Positions 55,625 through 63,896 of a DNA stretch of 64,000 nucleotides are shown in pieces. Location: assembly GCA_016713405.1 (NCBI GenBank), contig JADJPF010000013.1:62001-126000 (forward strand). Reading direction: 5' to 3'. A program made the translations under genes and the position numbers. Within the stretch, counting starts at the first letter, position 1, and each line of letters starts with the position of its first letter. Below the pieces are notes generated by a model, which was not told the origin of the DNA, did not search any database, and saw only the letters and a program-made list of their open reading frames with translations. Source of the DNA: Blastocatellia bacterium (GTDB lineage Bacteria > Acidobacteriota > Blastocatellia > Chloracidobacteriales > JADJPF01).

Positions 55625-56149
55625 ATGGATTTTCGTCAAGCAGCACTAGAACATTTAGATGCACTCTATGGTTGTGCTATGGTCTTGACTCGTAACCGAA
55701 CTGAAGCCGAAGACTTAGTGCAAGAGACTTATTTGCGTGCTATGCGGGCATTTGGACAACTAATGCCAGATAGCAACTTAAAAAGTTGGCTTTTTACAAT
55801 TATGCGTAATATTTGGCGTAATCAACTACGTCATATACGCAGTCGGCCACATTTTGTTGATATTGATTCAAATAAAATGGATGAGCTATCAGACTTTTTA
55901 TTAGACCAACATCATGATCCTTATTCATTGTTAGTTCGTAAAGTCGAACGAGAAACGGTACAAGCAGCAATTGAACAACTACCAGAACATTTTCGTGAAA
56001 TTGTAGTACTACGGGACTTGGAAAATTTTAGTTATCAACAAATTGCTACAATTTTAGATTGTCCTGCTGGTACAGTGATGTCACGACTTGCAAGGGCCCG
56101 CGCACAACTAACACTTTTACTTTCACAATCACTAATAACAGCGCAGTAA
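55625..56149 (+). CDS. ECF-type RNA polymerase sigma factor
   Basis: A 174-residue sigma-70 family protein with only regions 2 and 4. Region 2 has YGCAMVLTRNRTEAEDLVQETYLRA and NLKSWLFTIMRNIWRNQLR; region 4 has LPEHFREIVVLRDLENFSYQQIA and CPAGTVMSRLARARAQL. It is followed 23 nt later by an anti-sigma factor gene, the usual arrangement. It probably directs transcription of an envelope or stress regulon, including its own operon. The start ATG has no strong RBS. Confidence 0.93.
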   Translation: MDFRQAALEHLDALYGCAMVLTRNRTEAEDLVQETYLRAMRAFGQLMPDSNLKSWLFTIMRNIWRNQLRHIRSRPHFVDIDSNKMDELSDFLLDQHHDPYSLLVRKVERETVQAAIEQLPEHFREIVVLRDLENFSYQQIATILDCPAGTVMSRLARARAQLTLLLSQSLITAQ

Positions 56150-56172
56150 ATTTTAAAAACTAGGGTAAAGTT

Positions 56173-57087
56173 ATGAGCATTTGCCAGCAAGCCCCCAACC
56201 AATTTCAATTGTATTTAGATAATGAATTAGATAGTCAGGAAAAGCTTCAATTAGAAAAACATTTGCAAAATTGCATATCTTGCAAACAAATTTTTGACCA
56301 ACAACAATATTGGTTAACCCAAATTCGTCATTCTAAACCTCTTTATCAAGCTTCTGCAAATTTACAATCTTCTATTGAAAAAATTCTCGATGATTGCCCA
56401 AAACCTTATCAAGCTTCTGCAAAATTACATAAAAATATTGATAAGCTATTGTCCAATAGTAATTTATTGACTTTTCCTTCTAAATCTTCCATCCAACGTC
56501 TTGTTGTTGCAGTAGCTGCAACAGTGATTATTTTACTGACTAGTTATACTTATTTAAGTAGTTATAATAGTTCTACTAGTTTTGATGAGCATTCAGAGTT
56601 TGCATTAATGGCAGTTAATACACATATTAGACATCAAAAGGGTAAATTACCTTTAGAAATAAAGTCTGATTCTGCTCAAGATGTTTCAACCTGGTTTTTA
56701 GGAAAAGTTTCTTTTAGCCTAACACTTCCAAATTATCAAGAAAGTTCCGGCCAAGAAAAACTTTATCAACTAGAAGGAGCGCGGTTAGTTGGTTTTAAGA
56801 ACGATTATGCAGCCTATATTTCTTATCAAATGCAGCAACGTCCTATTAGCCTAATTGTTACAGCAAATACGGTTGCATTGCCTGATGGAGGGGAAAAAAT
56901 TATTTCTAAAGGATTAACTTTTCATTGTGAGGTAATAGATGGGCTAAAAGTAATTAGTTGGACTGATCATGGCTTAACCTATGCTCTAATATCTGATTTA
57001 GCCGAACGCGGCCAACAATCTTGTGTGGTTTGTCATACTGGAACTAAGGATAAGGATTTTATTGATAGCTTAAAGATTAAATCTTAG
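56173..57087 (+). CDS. Zinc-finger anti-sigma factor with periplasmic domain bearing a CxxCH motif
   Basis: A 304-residue membrane anti-sigma factor for the preceding ECF sigma. The N-terminus holds a zinc-binding anti-sigma motif, His30-x3-Cys34-x2-Cys37. Two related segments (LYQASANLQSSIEKILDD and PYQASAKLHKNIDKLL) form a tandem repeat before the membrane helix (VAVAATVIILLTSYTYL). The periplasmic part (about 180 residues) is beta-rich, and close to the C-terminus is Cys284-V-V-Cys287-His288, a canonical CxxCH c-type haem-binding motif. This might make it a redox or haem sensor; the motif could also be chance or bind zinc. No cytochrome c biogenesis gene is nearby. Confidence 0.8.
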   Translation: MSICQQAPNQFQLYLDNELDSQEKLQLEKHLQNCISCKQIFDQQQYWLTQIRHSKPLYQASANLQSSIEKILDDCPKPYQASAKLHKNIDKLLSNSNLLTFPSKSSIQRLVVAVAATVIILLTSYTYLSSYNSSTSFDEHSEFALMAVNTHIRHQKGKLPLEIKSDSAQDVSTWFLGKVSFSLTLPNYQESSGQEKLYQLEGARLVGFKNDYAAYISYQMQQRPISLIVTANTVALPDGGEKIISKGLTFHCEVIDGLKVISWTDHGLTYALISDLAERGQQSCVVCHTGTKDKDFIDSLKIKS

Positions 57088-57098
57088 GAAAAATCCTC

Positions 57099-57758
57099 TT
57101 ATTCATTTATAGATCTAAGTGATAGCCATTTATCATCCCAATGATAATACTCTAGCGCGGCAAACTTTTTTTTATAGTCATAATGAGAAGGTTCTTTGTA
57201 AGCATAACCAGGATAGTAATATTGACAGTTAGCTTTTAAGGAATAGTCAACTGCTAGTAAGATTACATAAATTCCTAAACTTCTTTTTATTTCTGTTGGG
57301 TCAAAAATAGTGTAAATACTAGAGGTTGATGATTTTCCTACATCTAAAAAGCTTGCAGCTAAAAGCTTTTCATCTTGATAGAGGCAAATTTCTTTTGTAC
57401 AACAAGGAATATTTGCAGGATCGTAAGAGAGAAAAGTATAAATTGAATCAGGAACGTTTTCCTTAAATCTATTTCTATGAGCAAAAAACAAATCTTCTTT
57501 TACTCTGTCAATAAAAGCATCTCGAATAATAACTTGTAAATCTTGGTTTTTCTTTAAGATACGTTTTTGACTTTTAGAATAAGTGAAATTTTGTAAGTTA
57601 ATTCTTAAAGGCATGACATTATATTTAGCATTTCTTGTGTAAAGCTTTTCATACCTAAAGAAATATGAGCCAAAATGCCGCCAACCATTGGCCCAAAGAC
57701 GATCCATTAATTCTGGCCTTACTTGCTCACAAAAGAAATATTCATTGATAAAACCCAT
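57099..57758 (-). CDS. Aminoacyl-tRNA-protein transferase (Ate1/Bpt-like)
   Basis: A 219-residue protein of the arginyl/leucyl-tRNA-protein transferase group, which adds an amino acid to the N-terminus of proteins and marks them for the N-end rule. Blocks seen are RNAKYNVMPLRINLQNFTYSK, SQKRILKKNQDLQV, IYTIFDPTEIKRSLGIYVIL, and YYPGYAYKEPSHYDYKKKF, the last typical of the Ate/Bpt C-terminal domain. The N-terminal Cys-rich zinc segment of Ate is mostly absent. It stands alone and convergent with the anti-sigma gene. Which amino acid is transferred cannot be told from sequence. Confidence 0.75.
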   Translation of the reverse strand: MGFINEYFFCEQVRPELMDRLWANGWRHFGSYFFRYEKLYTRNAKYNVMPLRINLQNFTYSKSQKRILKKNQDLQVIIRDAFIDRVKEDLFFAHRNRFKENVPDSIYTFLSYDPANIPCCTKEICLYQDEKLLAASFLDVGKSSTSSIYTIFDPTEIKRSLGIYVILLAVDYSLKANCQYYYPGYAYKEPSHYDYKKKFAALEYYHWDDKWLSLRSINE

Positions 57759-57810
57759 AATTTTAAGAATATTATAGAAAATAATTAATGATTAATTGTT
57801 AAAAAATAAA

Positions 57811-58287
57811 ATGTATATTAGACCATATAAATTATCTGATACAAAAGAAATAATGCAGTTGTTTTATAACACAGTACACAATATTAATATTAAAGATTAT
57901 TCATTAGAACAAGTCAGAGCCTGGGCCCCGTTGCAAATAGACAAACAAAAATGGCAAGAACGATTAATTAGCCGAATGACTTATGTTGTTGAAACCAATG
58001 AAAAAATCCTTGGATTTAGTGAATTAGAAACTAACGGACATATAGATTGTTTTTACTCACATAAAGATTATCAAGGAAAAGGCGTTGGTACTTTAATGAT
58101 AAAAAATATTGAGTCTCAAGCAAAACTACTTAAAATAAGTAGACTTTATGCAGAAGTAAGTATCACGGCTAAACCATTTTTTCAGCATCACGGCTTTCAA
58201 GTTCTAAATGCTCAACACGTTAGCCTTAGGGGTCAAACTTTGACTAACTATTTGATGGAAAAATATTTGTCTTATATTTCGTTTTAA
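57811..58287 (+). CDS. GNAT-family N-acetyltransferase
   Basis: A 158-residue acetyltransferase of the GNAT fold. The acetyl-CoA binding loop is in YQGKGVGTLMIKNIE (the Q/R-x-x-G-x-G/A motif), with an N-terminal MYIRPYKLSDTKEIMQLF and the C-terminal AKPFFQHHGFQV segment. It resembles YjdJ/ElaA-type small GNATs. The start ATG 57811 gives the typical IRP-x-x-x-D N-terminus; an upstream TTG at 57796 is less likely. The substrate is unknown. Confidence 0.85.
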   Translation: MYIRPYKLSDTKEIMQLFYNTVHNINIKDYSLEQVRAWAPLQIDKQKWQERLISRMTYVVETNEKILGFSELETNGHIDCFYSHKDYQGKGVGTLMIKNIESQAKLLKISRLYAEVSITAKPFFQHHGFQVLNAQHVSLRGQTLTNYLMEKYLSYISF

Positions 58288-58330
58288 GATGTATAATACC
58301 AAAAAATATAAATAAAAAATTAGGATTAAA

Positions 58331-58900
58331 ATGTCTACTAACCCAATAAAAAAATATACACTTAAAGAATATTTTGAAATAGAAAAAAACTCTAATATAA
58401 AACATGAATATGTTTATGGTGAAATTTTTTCTATGGTTGGAGCTAGCCCTAATCATGGACGTATTATTAGTGCTATTACATCTAGTTTATATCCACAGCT
58501 AATTAATACAACTTGTGAAGTTTTTACTGAAAATATGAGAACTAGAACTCATAACCAAATTTATAGATACCCAGACTTTTTAATCACTTGTAACCCTAGA
58601 TTTATTAACATTAATGGATTGCAAAGCCTTATTAATCCTACATTAATAGGTGAAGTACTATCTGATAGCACAGAAAGTTTTGATCAAGATGCAAAATTTA
58701 GAGAATACCAACAAATAGAATCTCTTAGGTATTATTTATTGATTAGTCAAAATGAAATTAGTTCTACTTTGTTTACTAAAAATGATAATAACTGGACTAG
58801 TCAAACATTTACTAACTTAAATGATGTAATAGAATTGCCTGTCATTAACTGTAGGCTAAATATTAATGATATTTACTTAAGAGTGCAGTTTCAACCTTAG
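58331..58900 (+). CDS. Uma2-family (DUF820) putative endonuclease
   Basis: A 189-residue protein of the Uma2 family, a PD-(D/E)XK-like fold often found in many copies in cyanobacteria and other bacteria. Typical features are KYTLKEYFEIEKNSNIKHEYVYGEIF, PNHGRIISAI, RYPDFLITC (motif with the Asp), and LIGEVLSDSTESFDQDAKFREYQ. Nuclease activity has not been shown for most members and the role is unknown. It stands alone, 43 nt after the GNAT gene. Confidence 0.85.
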   Translation: MSTNPIKKYTLKEYFEIEKNSNIKHEYVYGEIFSMVGASPNHGRIISAITSSLYPQLINTTCEVFTENMRTRTHNQIYRYPDFLITCNPRFININGLQSLINPTLIGEVLSDSTESFDQDAKFREYQQIESLRYYLLISQNEISSTLFTKNDNNWTSQTFTNLNDVIELPVINCRLNINDIYLRVQFQP

Positions 58901-58907
58901 TTTTTTA

Positions 58908-59375
58908 TTAAATTAAGACCTTAAAATGCTTAATATCTGTTAATGCTCCTGTACGGTTTTCTTCAAAAATTGCTTCAACTCTTTGGCCTATTTCTAATTT
59001 AGTATGATCGCTAATATCTAGAAAATGAGGTAGTAGATTGCTACAACCATCTAACTTAATAATTCCATAACCATAAGGAACTGGGCGTTCTTGGCCAGTA
59101 AAAGGGTCTATAAAAGGGAAGTTAATTACAGAAAAAGTTTCTAATGTTCCGCCTGGGCCAACTTCAATAAATTCTGTTGTTGCCTTATGACATTGGTTAC
59201 AAAATGCGCGAGGTGGAACTAAAACATAAGCACAATTGCTACAACGAGTTGCCAAAATTTTTGCTTCATCTCGTAACGTAACTAAAAAACGACTTAGCGC
59301 ACGACCAGCAGAATAGGCATAAGGTAAGTCGGTTTTAATAGAAATATATAGAGGTTTTTCTTTTGGCGTACTCAT
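58908..59375 (-). CDS. Zn-ribbon/OB-fold acyl-CoA-associated protein (DUF35), complete zinc ribbon
   Basis: A 155-residue DUF35 protein. A CxxC...CxxC zinc ribbon (TRCSNC and FCNQC) is followed by an OB fold starting at FIEVGPGGTLETFSVI. DUF35 proteins join thiolases and HMG-CoA synthase-like enzymes as a channel or acyl-carrier subunit. It lies at the distal end of a minus-strand operon with two thiolase-like genes and a second DUF35 gene, with an unrelated nucleotidyltransferase gene between. Confidence 0.85.
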   Translation of the reverse strand: MSTPKEKPLYISIKTDLPYAYSAGRALSRFLVTLRDEAKILATRCSNCAYVLVPPRAFCNQCHKATTEFIEVGPGGTLETFSVINFPFIDPFTGQERPVPYGYGIIKLDGCSNLLPHFLDISDHTKLEIGQRVEAIFEENRTGALTDIKHFKVLI

Positions 59376-59403
59376 TAAATTAATTCTCCTTAGCTTTTTA
59401 GCT

Positions 59404-60153
59404 TTATAAATTAGCCATACGTAGCCGCACTAGTAAATCATTTAATGCTGTTCTAGAGCTTGATGTTTCTGGCAGATGGCTTTTTTCCTCAGCAATTTTT
59501 AATTCTGCTCGCAAATATTGATATTGTTGACGATGAAATTCTAAGTTTGACTCTGAAAGTATAGATTTTTCTTTTCCCGAGGTCTTAACCTCAATTAAAT
59601 CATTGATTTCAGGTAAATTAAACTTCTCATTTAGCTTAATTAAATTGGCTTCTACTTCTCCGGTTTGCATTAGGTTGATGCCTGTTAGTAAAACCCGATA
59701 AAGATAAAGCAAGGTTTTAACACGAGGTTCTTTTTCAAACATTCTCCATTCAGTTTCAGCAAAACCAAAATAATGATGACTATGGTAGCGAGTAATACAG
59801 CCTTTTGCGATTTCCTTTAATTCTTTGTGTGCTTCGTTGGTATGCAAAATTAAAGGTGAGTAAAGTTGCTCTAACACATAGCCATTTTTCTTTAGTAACA
59901 AAAGAAAAAATTTTTTTACGTCATGAGTTACTAAATCAATTTCTAAACCATCTCTAACTTCCGAAATTTCAATAGTTTCTCTAGGTTGTTCTAAATCTAT
60001 TACTTCTTTAACAGGTAAAATATGAACCCCTCTTAAATCATAATCAGAATCAGGAGAAGGAAAGCCATATAAATGCGCACCACTAACAGTAGCAAATAGC
60101 AATGGATATGGTTGTTCAGCAACTACCTGATAAATTTTGCTATCCCATTGCAT
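59404..60153 (-). CDS. DNA polymerase beta-superfamily nucleotidyltransferase
   Basis: A 249-residue protein with the nucleotidyltransferase core SGAHLYGFPSPDSDYDLRG (metal-binding D-x-D in DYD) and DLVTHDVKKFFLLLLKKN, resembling the COG3541/YcgL-type predicted nucleotidyltransferases. The rest is helical. It lies in the thiolase operon, 28 nt from its neighbours, but no mechanistic link is apparent. The target may be a protein or RNA; it is not a CBASS-type cyclase by eye. Confidence 0.8.
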   Translation of the reverse strand: MQWDSKIYQVVAEQPYPLLFATVSGAHLYGFPSPDSDYDLRGVHILPVKEVIDLEQPRETIEISEVRDGLEIDLVTHDVKKFFLLLLKKNGYVLEQLYSPLILHTNEAHKELKEIAKGCITRYHSHHYFGFAETEWRMFEKEPRVKTLLYLYRVLLTGINLMQTGEVEANLIKLNEKFNLPEINDLIEVKTSGKEKSILSESNLEFHRQQYQYLRAELKIAEEKSHLPETSSSRTALNDLLVRLRMANL

Positions 60154-60183
60154 AAGTTATAAACCTCTTAAATATACTTAATT

Positions 60184-61331
60184 TTACTTAGCTGACATAA
60201 CAAAAACTTCATTCCAATAAGATCCACCAAACCCCGTAGCTAAAGCACGACGTACACCATCAACTTGGCGTTTATCGGCTCGGCCCTGTATTTGAAGGGC
60301 TGCTTCAGCAACACGAATTAAAGCAGTTGCTCCAATTGGATTAGTAGAAACTACCCCTCCAGATGGGTTAACAGGTAGTCTTCCACCCATTGCCGTTACT
60401 CCTTCTTCTACCAGGTAACGACCTTTGCCCATTTCACATAGCTGTAAATATTCAAGCCAAGAAACTTGGGTATAGCTAGCTGGGTCATAAAGTTCTATAA
60501 CATCTAATTCTTCTAAAGGTTTAGTTATACCTGCAATACGATAAGCTTCAATTGCAGCAGCTTCTAGAGTGCTATCTTTGCTAAAGAAAATGTCTCCAAT
60601 CCAAGCATGGTTATGACGAGAAACTACAGCATCAATCCAAGCAGGCTGAGAACATAAATCTTTTGCTCGTTTTTCTGATGCCATAATTACTGCACAAGCC
60701 CCATCAGAGGCAGGACACATATGCAAATAGCGAATCGGATAAGCTATATAAGGTGTTTCTTTAACTTGTTCTACAGTTAAATCAAGTTTTAAGTGGGAAT
60801 GAGGATTATTTCTAGCGTTTTGACGAGCGCGAACAGCTACAAGGTCAAAGACTTCTTCTGGAACGTTGTAAGTTTTCATATAAGCTAGTGCTTCAATTGC
60901 TAAACCACCAACAGCACCAGCCAATGTCGGCCGTTCGACAATTGGGTCAAACGCTGTAATAATACCACCTGTAGGGTCACTTTCAGAAAGTTTTTCCCAT
61001 CCATTGCTAACACAGTGTCAAACATCCCTGAAGCACAATGATAATAGGCACAAGCAGCAACAGACGCGCCAGTTGTTCCACCAGTTGCAATTTTAATAGC
61101 TGGTTTCATTACTGATCCTGCCCCTTCTGATGCCCACATATCAGAAAGGTTGATGCCCTCAAAATGCTCCATATTACCAATTACTACGGCATCGATATCA
61201 TCTAGTGTGATATTGGCTTGTAGTAATGCACGGTCAACCGCTTCTTGGATCATTTCAGGAATATTTACATCTGTGCGTTTAGAACAATGATTTGTTTGTC
61301 CACTGGCAATAACAGCAACTCTTTGGCCCAT
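60184..61331 (-). CDS. Thiolase-like protein 2 (non-canonical active site; apparent frameshift)
   Basis: A thiolase-fold protein of about 382 residues after restoring one base in the T5 run at 60991-60995 (plus strand), which reads GKKLSESDPTGGIITAFDPIVERP. It is homologous to SCP-x-type thiolases (GMFDTVLAMDGK, RYLHMCPASDGACAVIMASEK, NPSGGVVSTNPIGATALIRV). The usual nucleophile Cys in the N-terminal part is not visible: the place is filled by TGGTTGASVA, and the late GHP motif reads TNP. It may form a complex with the other thiolase-like protein and the DUF35 proteins, as in archaeal thiolase-DUF35-HMG-CoA synthase complexes. Confidence 0.8.
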
Positions 61332-61349
61332 AAATCCTCTTAAAATAAA

Positions 61350-62494
61350 TTATTTGTCTTTAGATAACACCCAAACACAATGAGTTTGACCACAAGGGCC
61401 AACAGTTCCATGTGCTAAAGCACGTCGCGCACCTTCTACTTGATATTCTCCAGCTTCGCCGCGAAGTTGAAGCGCGGCTTCAGCTACTCTAACTAACCCT
61501 GCAACAAACATTGCATGTGCGCCTAATACGCCGCCAGAAGGGTTAACGGGGATTTCACCGCCTAAATGACTAGCACCACTATGAATTAATTCTGCTCCTT
61601 TGCCACGTTCGGCTAGTCCAAGCAGTTCTGTCCACATAAGTTCTTGATAGCTAAAAGTGTCATAAAGCTCTACTAAATCTAACTCTTTACGTGGGTTGGT
61701 GATTCCTGCCATAGAATAAGCTTTTTGAGCAGCTTTTTCTAATGACCTAGAAGTAGTTAAATCACGATCACCTAAGTAATAATTATCTTGGTAATGTCCT
61801 ACACCACTTAACCAAACAGGTTTATCAGTAAATTTAGATACCAAATCTTCACGAGCAAGTAAATTGCACAAGCTCCATCAGAATTTGGAGCAATATCATA
61901 TTCTCTTAGAGGATCAGCAACTAGTTGAGCTTTAAGGGCTTCTTCAACGCTAATTGACATTGCACGATGTGCATTAGGGTTACGAGTTGCATTAGTTAGG
62001 TTTTTTGCAACTACTGCGGCTAGATCTGACTCGCCAACTTGATAATGCTCCATATAGGCACGGGCTTGTAATGCTCCTGCTGCAACTAAATCAAAGCCTA
62101 ATTGACGTTGATAAATAGGGTCAAATACAGCATTTCCAATCATTGTTTGCTGGCCTTCAGAGCTTTTACAATGAGCTAGCACTAAAGTAGTGCCAAAAGA
62201 GCCTGCTAAAATACGCATCATTCCATAAAGTACAGCTAAAGTGCCATCAGAAGAGACTTTGGTTTCTGATTTTAGCCATGCTCCAACAGCATCTTGAACT
62301 GACATGCTGGAAATAGTGCGGCCATCCCAAAAATCTGATGAAGCAGTGACAATATTGTCAACATCTTTATGGTCAATACCTAATTTATTAAAGAGGGACT
62401 CTACAACCTCATAAGCTATTTCTGCATAGTTTTGATCAATTTTTTGTGCAGCAAATTTTGTTTGTGCAACTCCAACTATTGCAACACGATCCAT
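61350..62494 (-). CDS. Thiolase-like protein 1 (non-canonical active site; apparent frameshift)
   Basis: About 381 residues after adding one base at the A3 run 61861-61863 (plus strand), which gives AILLAREDLVSK. It is related to thiolase-like protein 2 and to SCP-x thiolases (GVAQTKFAAQKIDQNYAEI, MAGITNPRKELDLVELYDTFSY, NPSGGVLGAHAMFVAGLVRV). The nucleophile Cys region reads VSSDGTLAVLYGM, without Cys. With the adjacent DUF35 protein it probably forms an acyl-CoA-processing complex. It lies 14 nt downstream of a DUF35 gene. Confidence 0.8.
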
Positions 62495-62507
62495 GATAGC
62501 TCCTTAA

Positions 62508-62954
62508 TTACTCAGGCTTAAAATATTGAATATCCATAATGTTACCAGTAGCTTTTTCAGCAAACTGGGCTGTAACACGTAGTCCAGTTTTTACTTTATC
62601 AATTTCCACTTCGCTTAACTGATGGACAAAAGCGGTATCTGCTCCATCTAGTTGAATGAGGGCATAAACTACAGGTGGAGTTGTAGGATTTAGTGAAGGA
62701 ACAGGATAACGAACAATGGTAAAAGATTTAACTATACCGCCTGGGCCAACTTCTACCCAATCTTCTTCACTTTGTGAGTTTTTTCTAGGAGGAATCATCA
62801 CTTTTTGGGTTTTAGGGCAACGTGTCCCATAGATTTTCTTTTCCTGAGCAATACGCCTATAAAACTGACTAGCTGTTAACCCAGCAGCCCAACGATAGGG
62901 AATACGCATTGAGCTTTTATAAACAATTAACTCTTCTTCAGGTTGTGAACTCAT
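62508..62954 (-). CDS. DUF35 OB-fold protein with degenerate zinc ribbon
   Basis: A 148-residue DUF35 protein. The OB-fold part (WVEVGPGGIVKSFTIVRYP, YALIQLDGADTAFVH) matches the second DUF35 protein at 59 kb. The zinc ribbon is degenerate: TRCPKT keeps one Cys and the second pair is replaced by KNSQSE. It is the first gene of the minus-strand thiolase operon, suggesting a heteromeric complex. Confidence 0.8.
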   Translation of the reverse strand: MSSQPEEELIVYKSSMRIPYRWAAGLTASQFYRRIAQEKKIYGTRCPKTQKVMIPPRKNSQSEEDWVEVGPGGIVKSFTIVRYPVPSLNPTTPPVVYALIQLDGADTAFVHQLSEVEIDKVKTGLRVTAQFAEKATGNIMDIQYFKPE

Positions 62955-63170
62955 AAAATTTTTGACTAGTAAATTTAATACTAGCTATAATCCTTTTATT
63001 TTGTGGTAGATGAGAGTTTGGTTTTAACTTTATTTGGTGATGCTTTTGAGTCAGGAAATTATGACTGACTGGTCAAAAAAAGCAAGCTGTGTTTACCATT
63101 TTGAAATATACTTAAAAAATAGGCTCTTTTCTATAGCTTTAAAACTTATTTTTTAACTAAAAGTGATTTT
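62955..63170. other. Divergent intergenic region (216 bp)
   Basis: This is the shared promoter region for the thiolase operon (minus) and the zinc-ribbon membrane gene (plus). It is AT-rich. No convincing promoter pair, operator or ORF was found. Confidence 0.45.
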
Positions 63171-63893
63171 ATGAAACTAAAAATTAAAACACAGTTTCCC
63201 CCAACACGGTGTGAAGTTTGTCATAAAGCAGATTGTTTTGACCCAAATACAGGCTCTTGTTCTCGTTGTGGTGTCTTGGTGCGTTGGCAAGATAGCTTGC
63301 CAGTAAATAACAACATTGTTGTACCAATAGGGGTAAGTGTAGAGCGTTATGAAAGTCAACTAAAACTAGTACAAGGTTGGTATAATCGTAAAACAATAAA
63401 GTTTTTGATTCCATTTACCTTGATTTGGAATGGGGCTTTAGCCTTATTTTGGGTACTTATCCCAGTACATATTATTAATAGTATTATGAATGATGGTGAT
63501 TTTTCTTCACTACTAACGCTGTTTTTTTTATTACCACATACTTTAGTAGGTCTCTTATACATCTATTACCTAATAGCCACTTATAAAAATACCACTACTA
63601 TTTTAGTTGATCATAAAAGCTTAAATGTTGAACATCATCCGTTACCTTGGCCTGGTAAACGAACTATTTCTACTACGGACTTAACTCAATTGTACTTAAA
63701 ACAAACTAAAGGTTGGTCAGTTAATGATGAAGTTACATATCTTTATGAACTAAGAGCAAAATTAAAAAATGATAAAGATGTTAAATTAATTGGAGGATTG
63801 ATTTCTGAAGAAGTAGGACATTTTTTAGAAGAGCAAATAGAAAATTATTTAGGTATTGTTGATGAACCTGTACAAGGGGAAATGCCAAAGTAA
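63171..63893 (+). CDS. Zinc-ribbon membrane protein, first of a tandem pair
   Basis: A 240-residue protein with an N-terminal Cys cluster (CEVCHKADCF, SCSRCG) that should bind zinc, and two transmembrane helices (LIPFTLIWNGALALFWVLIP, LLTLFFLLPHTLVGLLYIYYL) in the middle. A soluble beta-rich C-terminal part (ILVDHKSLNVEHHPLPWPGK) follows. It resembles no family I can name precisely. A closely related gene follows 3 nt later. Confidence 0.7.
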   Translation: MKLKIKTQFPPTRCEVCHKADCFDPNTGSCSRCGVLVRWQDSLPVNNNIVVPIGVSVERYESQLKLVQGWYNRKTIKFLIPFTLIWNGALALFWVLIPVHIINSIMNDGDFSSLLTLFFLLPHTLVGLLYIYYLIATYKNTTTILVDHKSLNVEHHPLPWPGKRTISTTDLTQLYLKQTKGWSVNDEVTYLYELRAKLKNDKDVKLIGGLISEEVGHFLEEQIENYLGIVDEPVQGEMPK

Positions 63894-63896
63894 AAT

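Noticed and set aside
59404..60153. Considering the nucleotidyltransferase as a cyclic-dinucleotide synthase
   Set aside because: The motif pattern fits the COG3541-type family, and there are no CBASS effectors nearby.
172..62494. Interpreting the frameshifted genes as pseudogenes
   Set aside because: The breaks are single bases, mostly in homopolymers, in conserved genes, with no second lesion elsewhere in most of them; assembly error is simpler.
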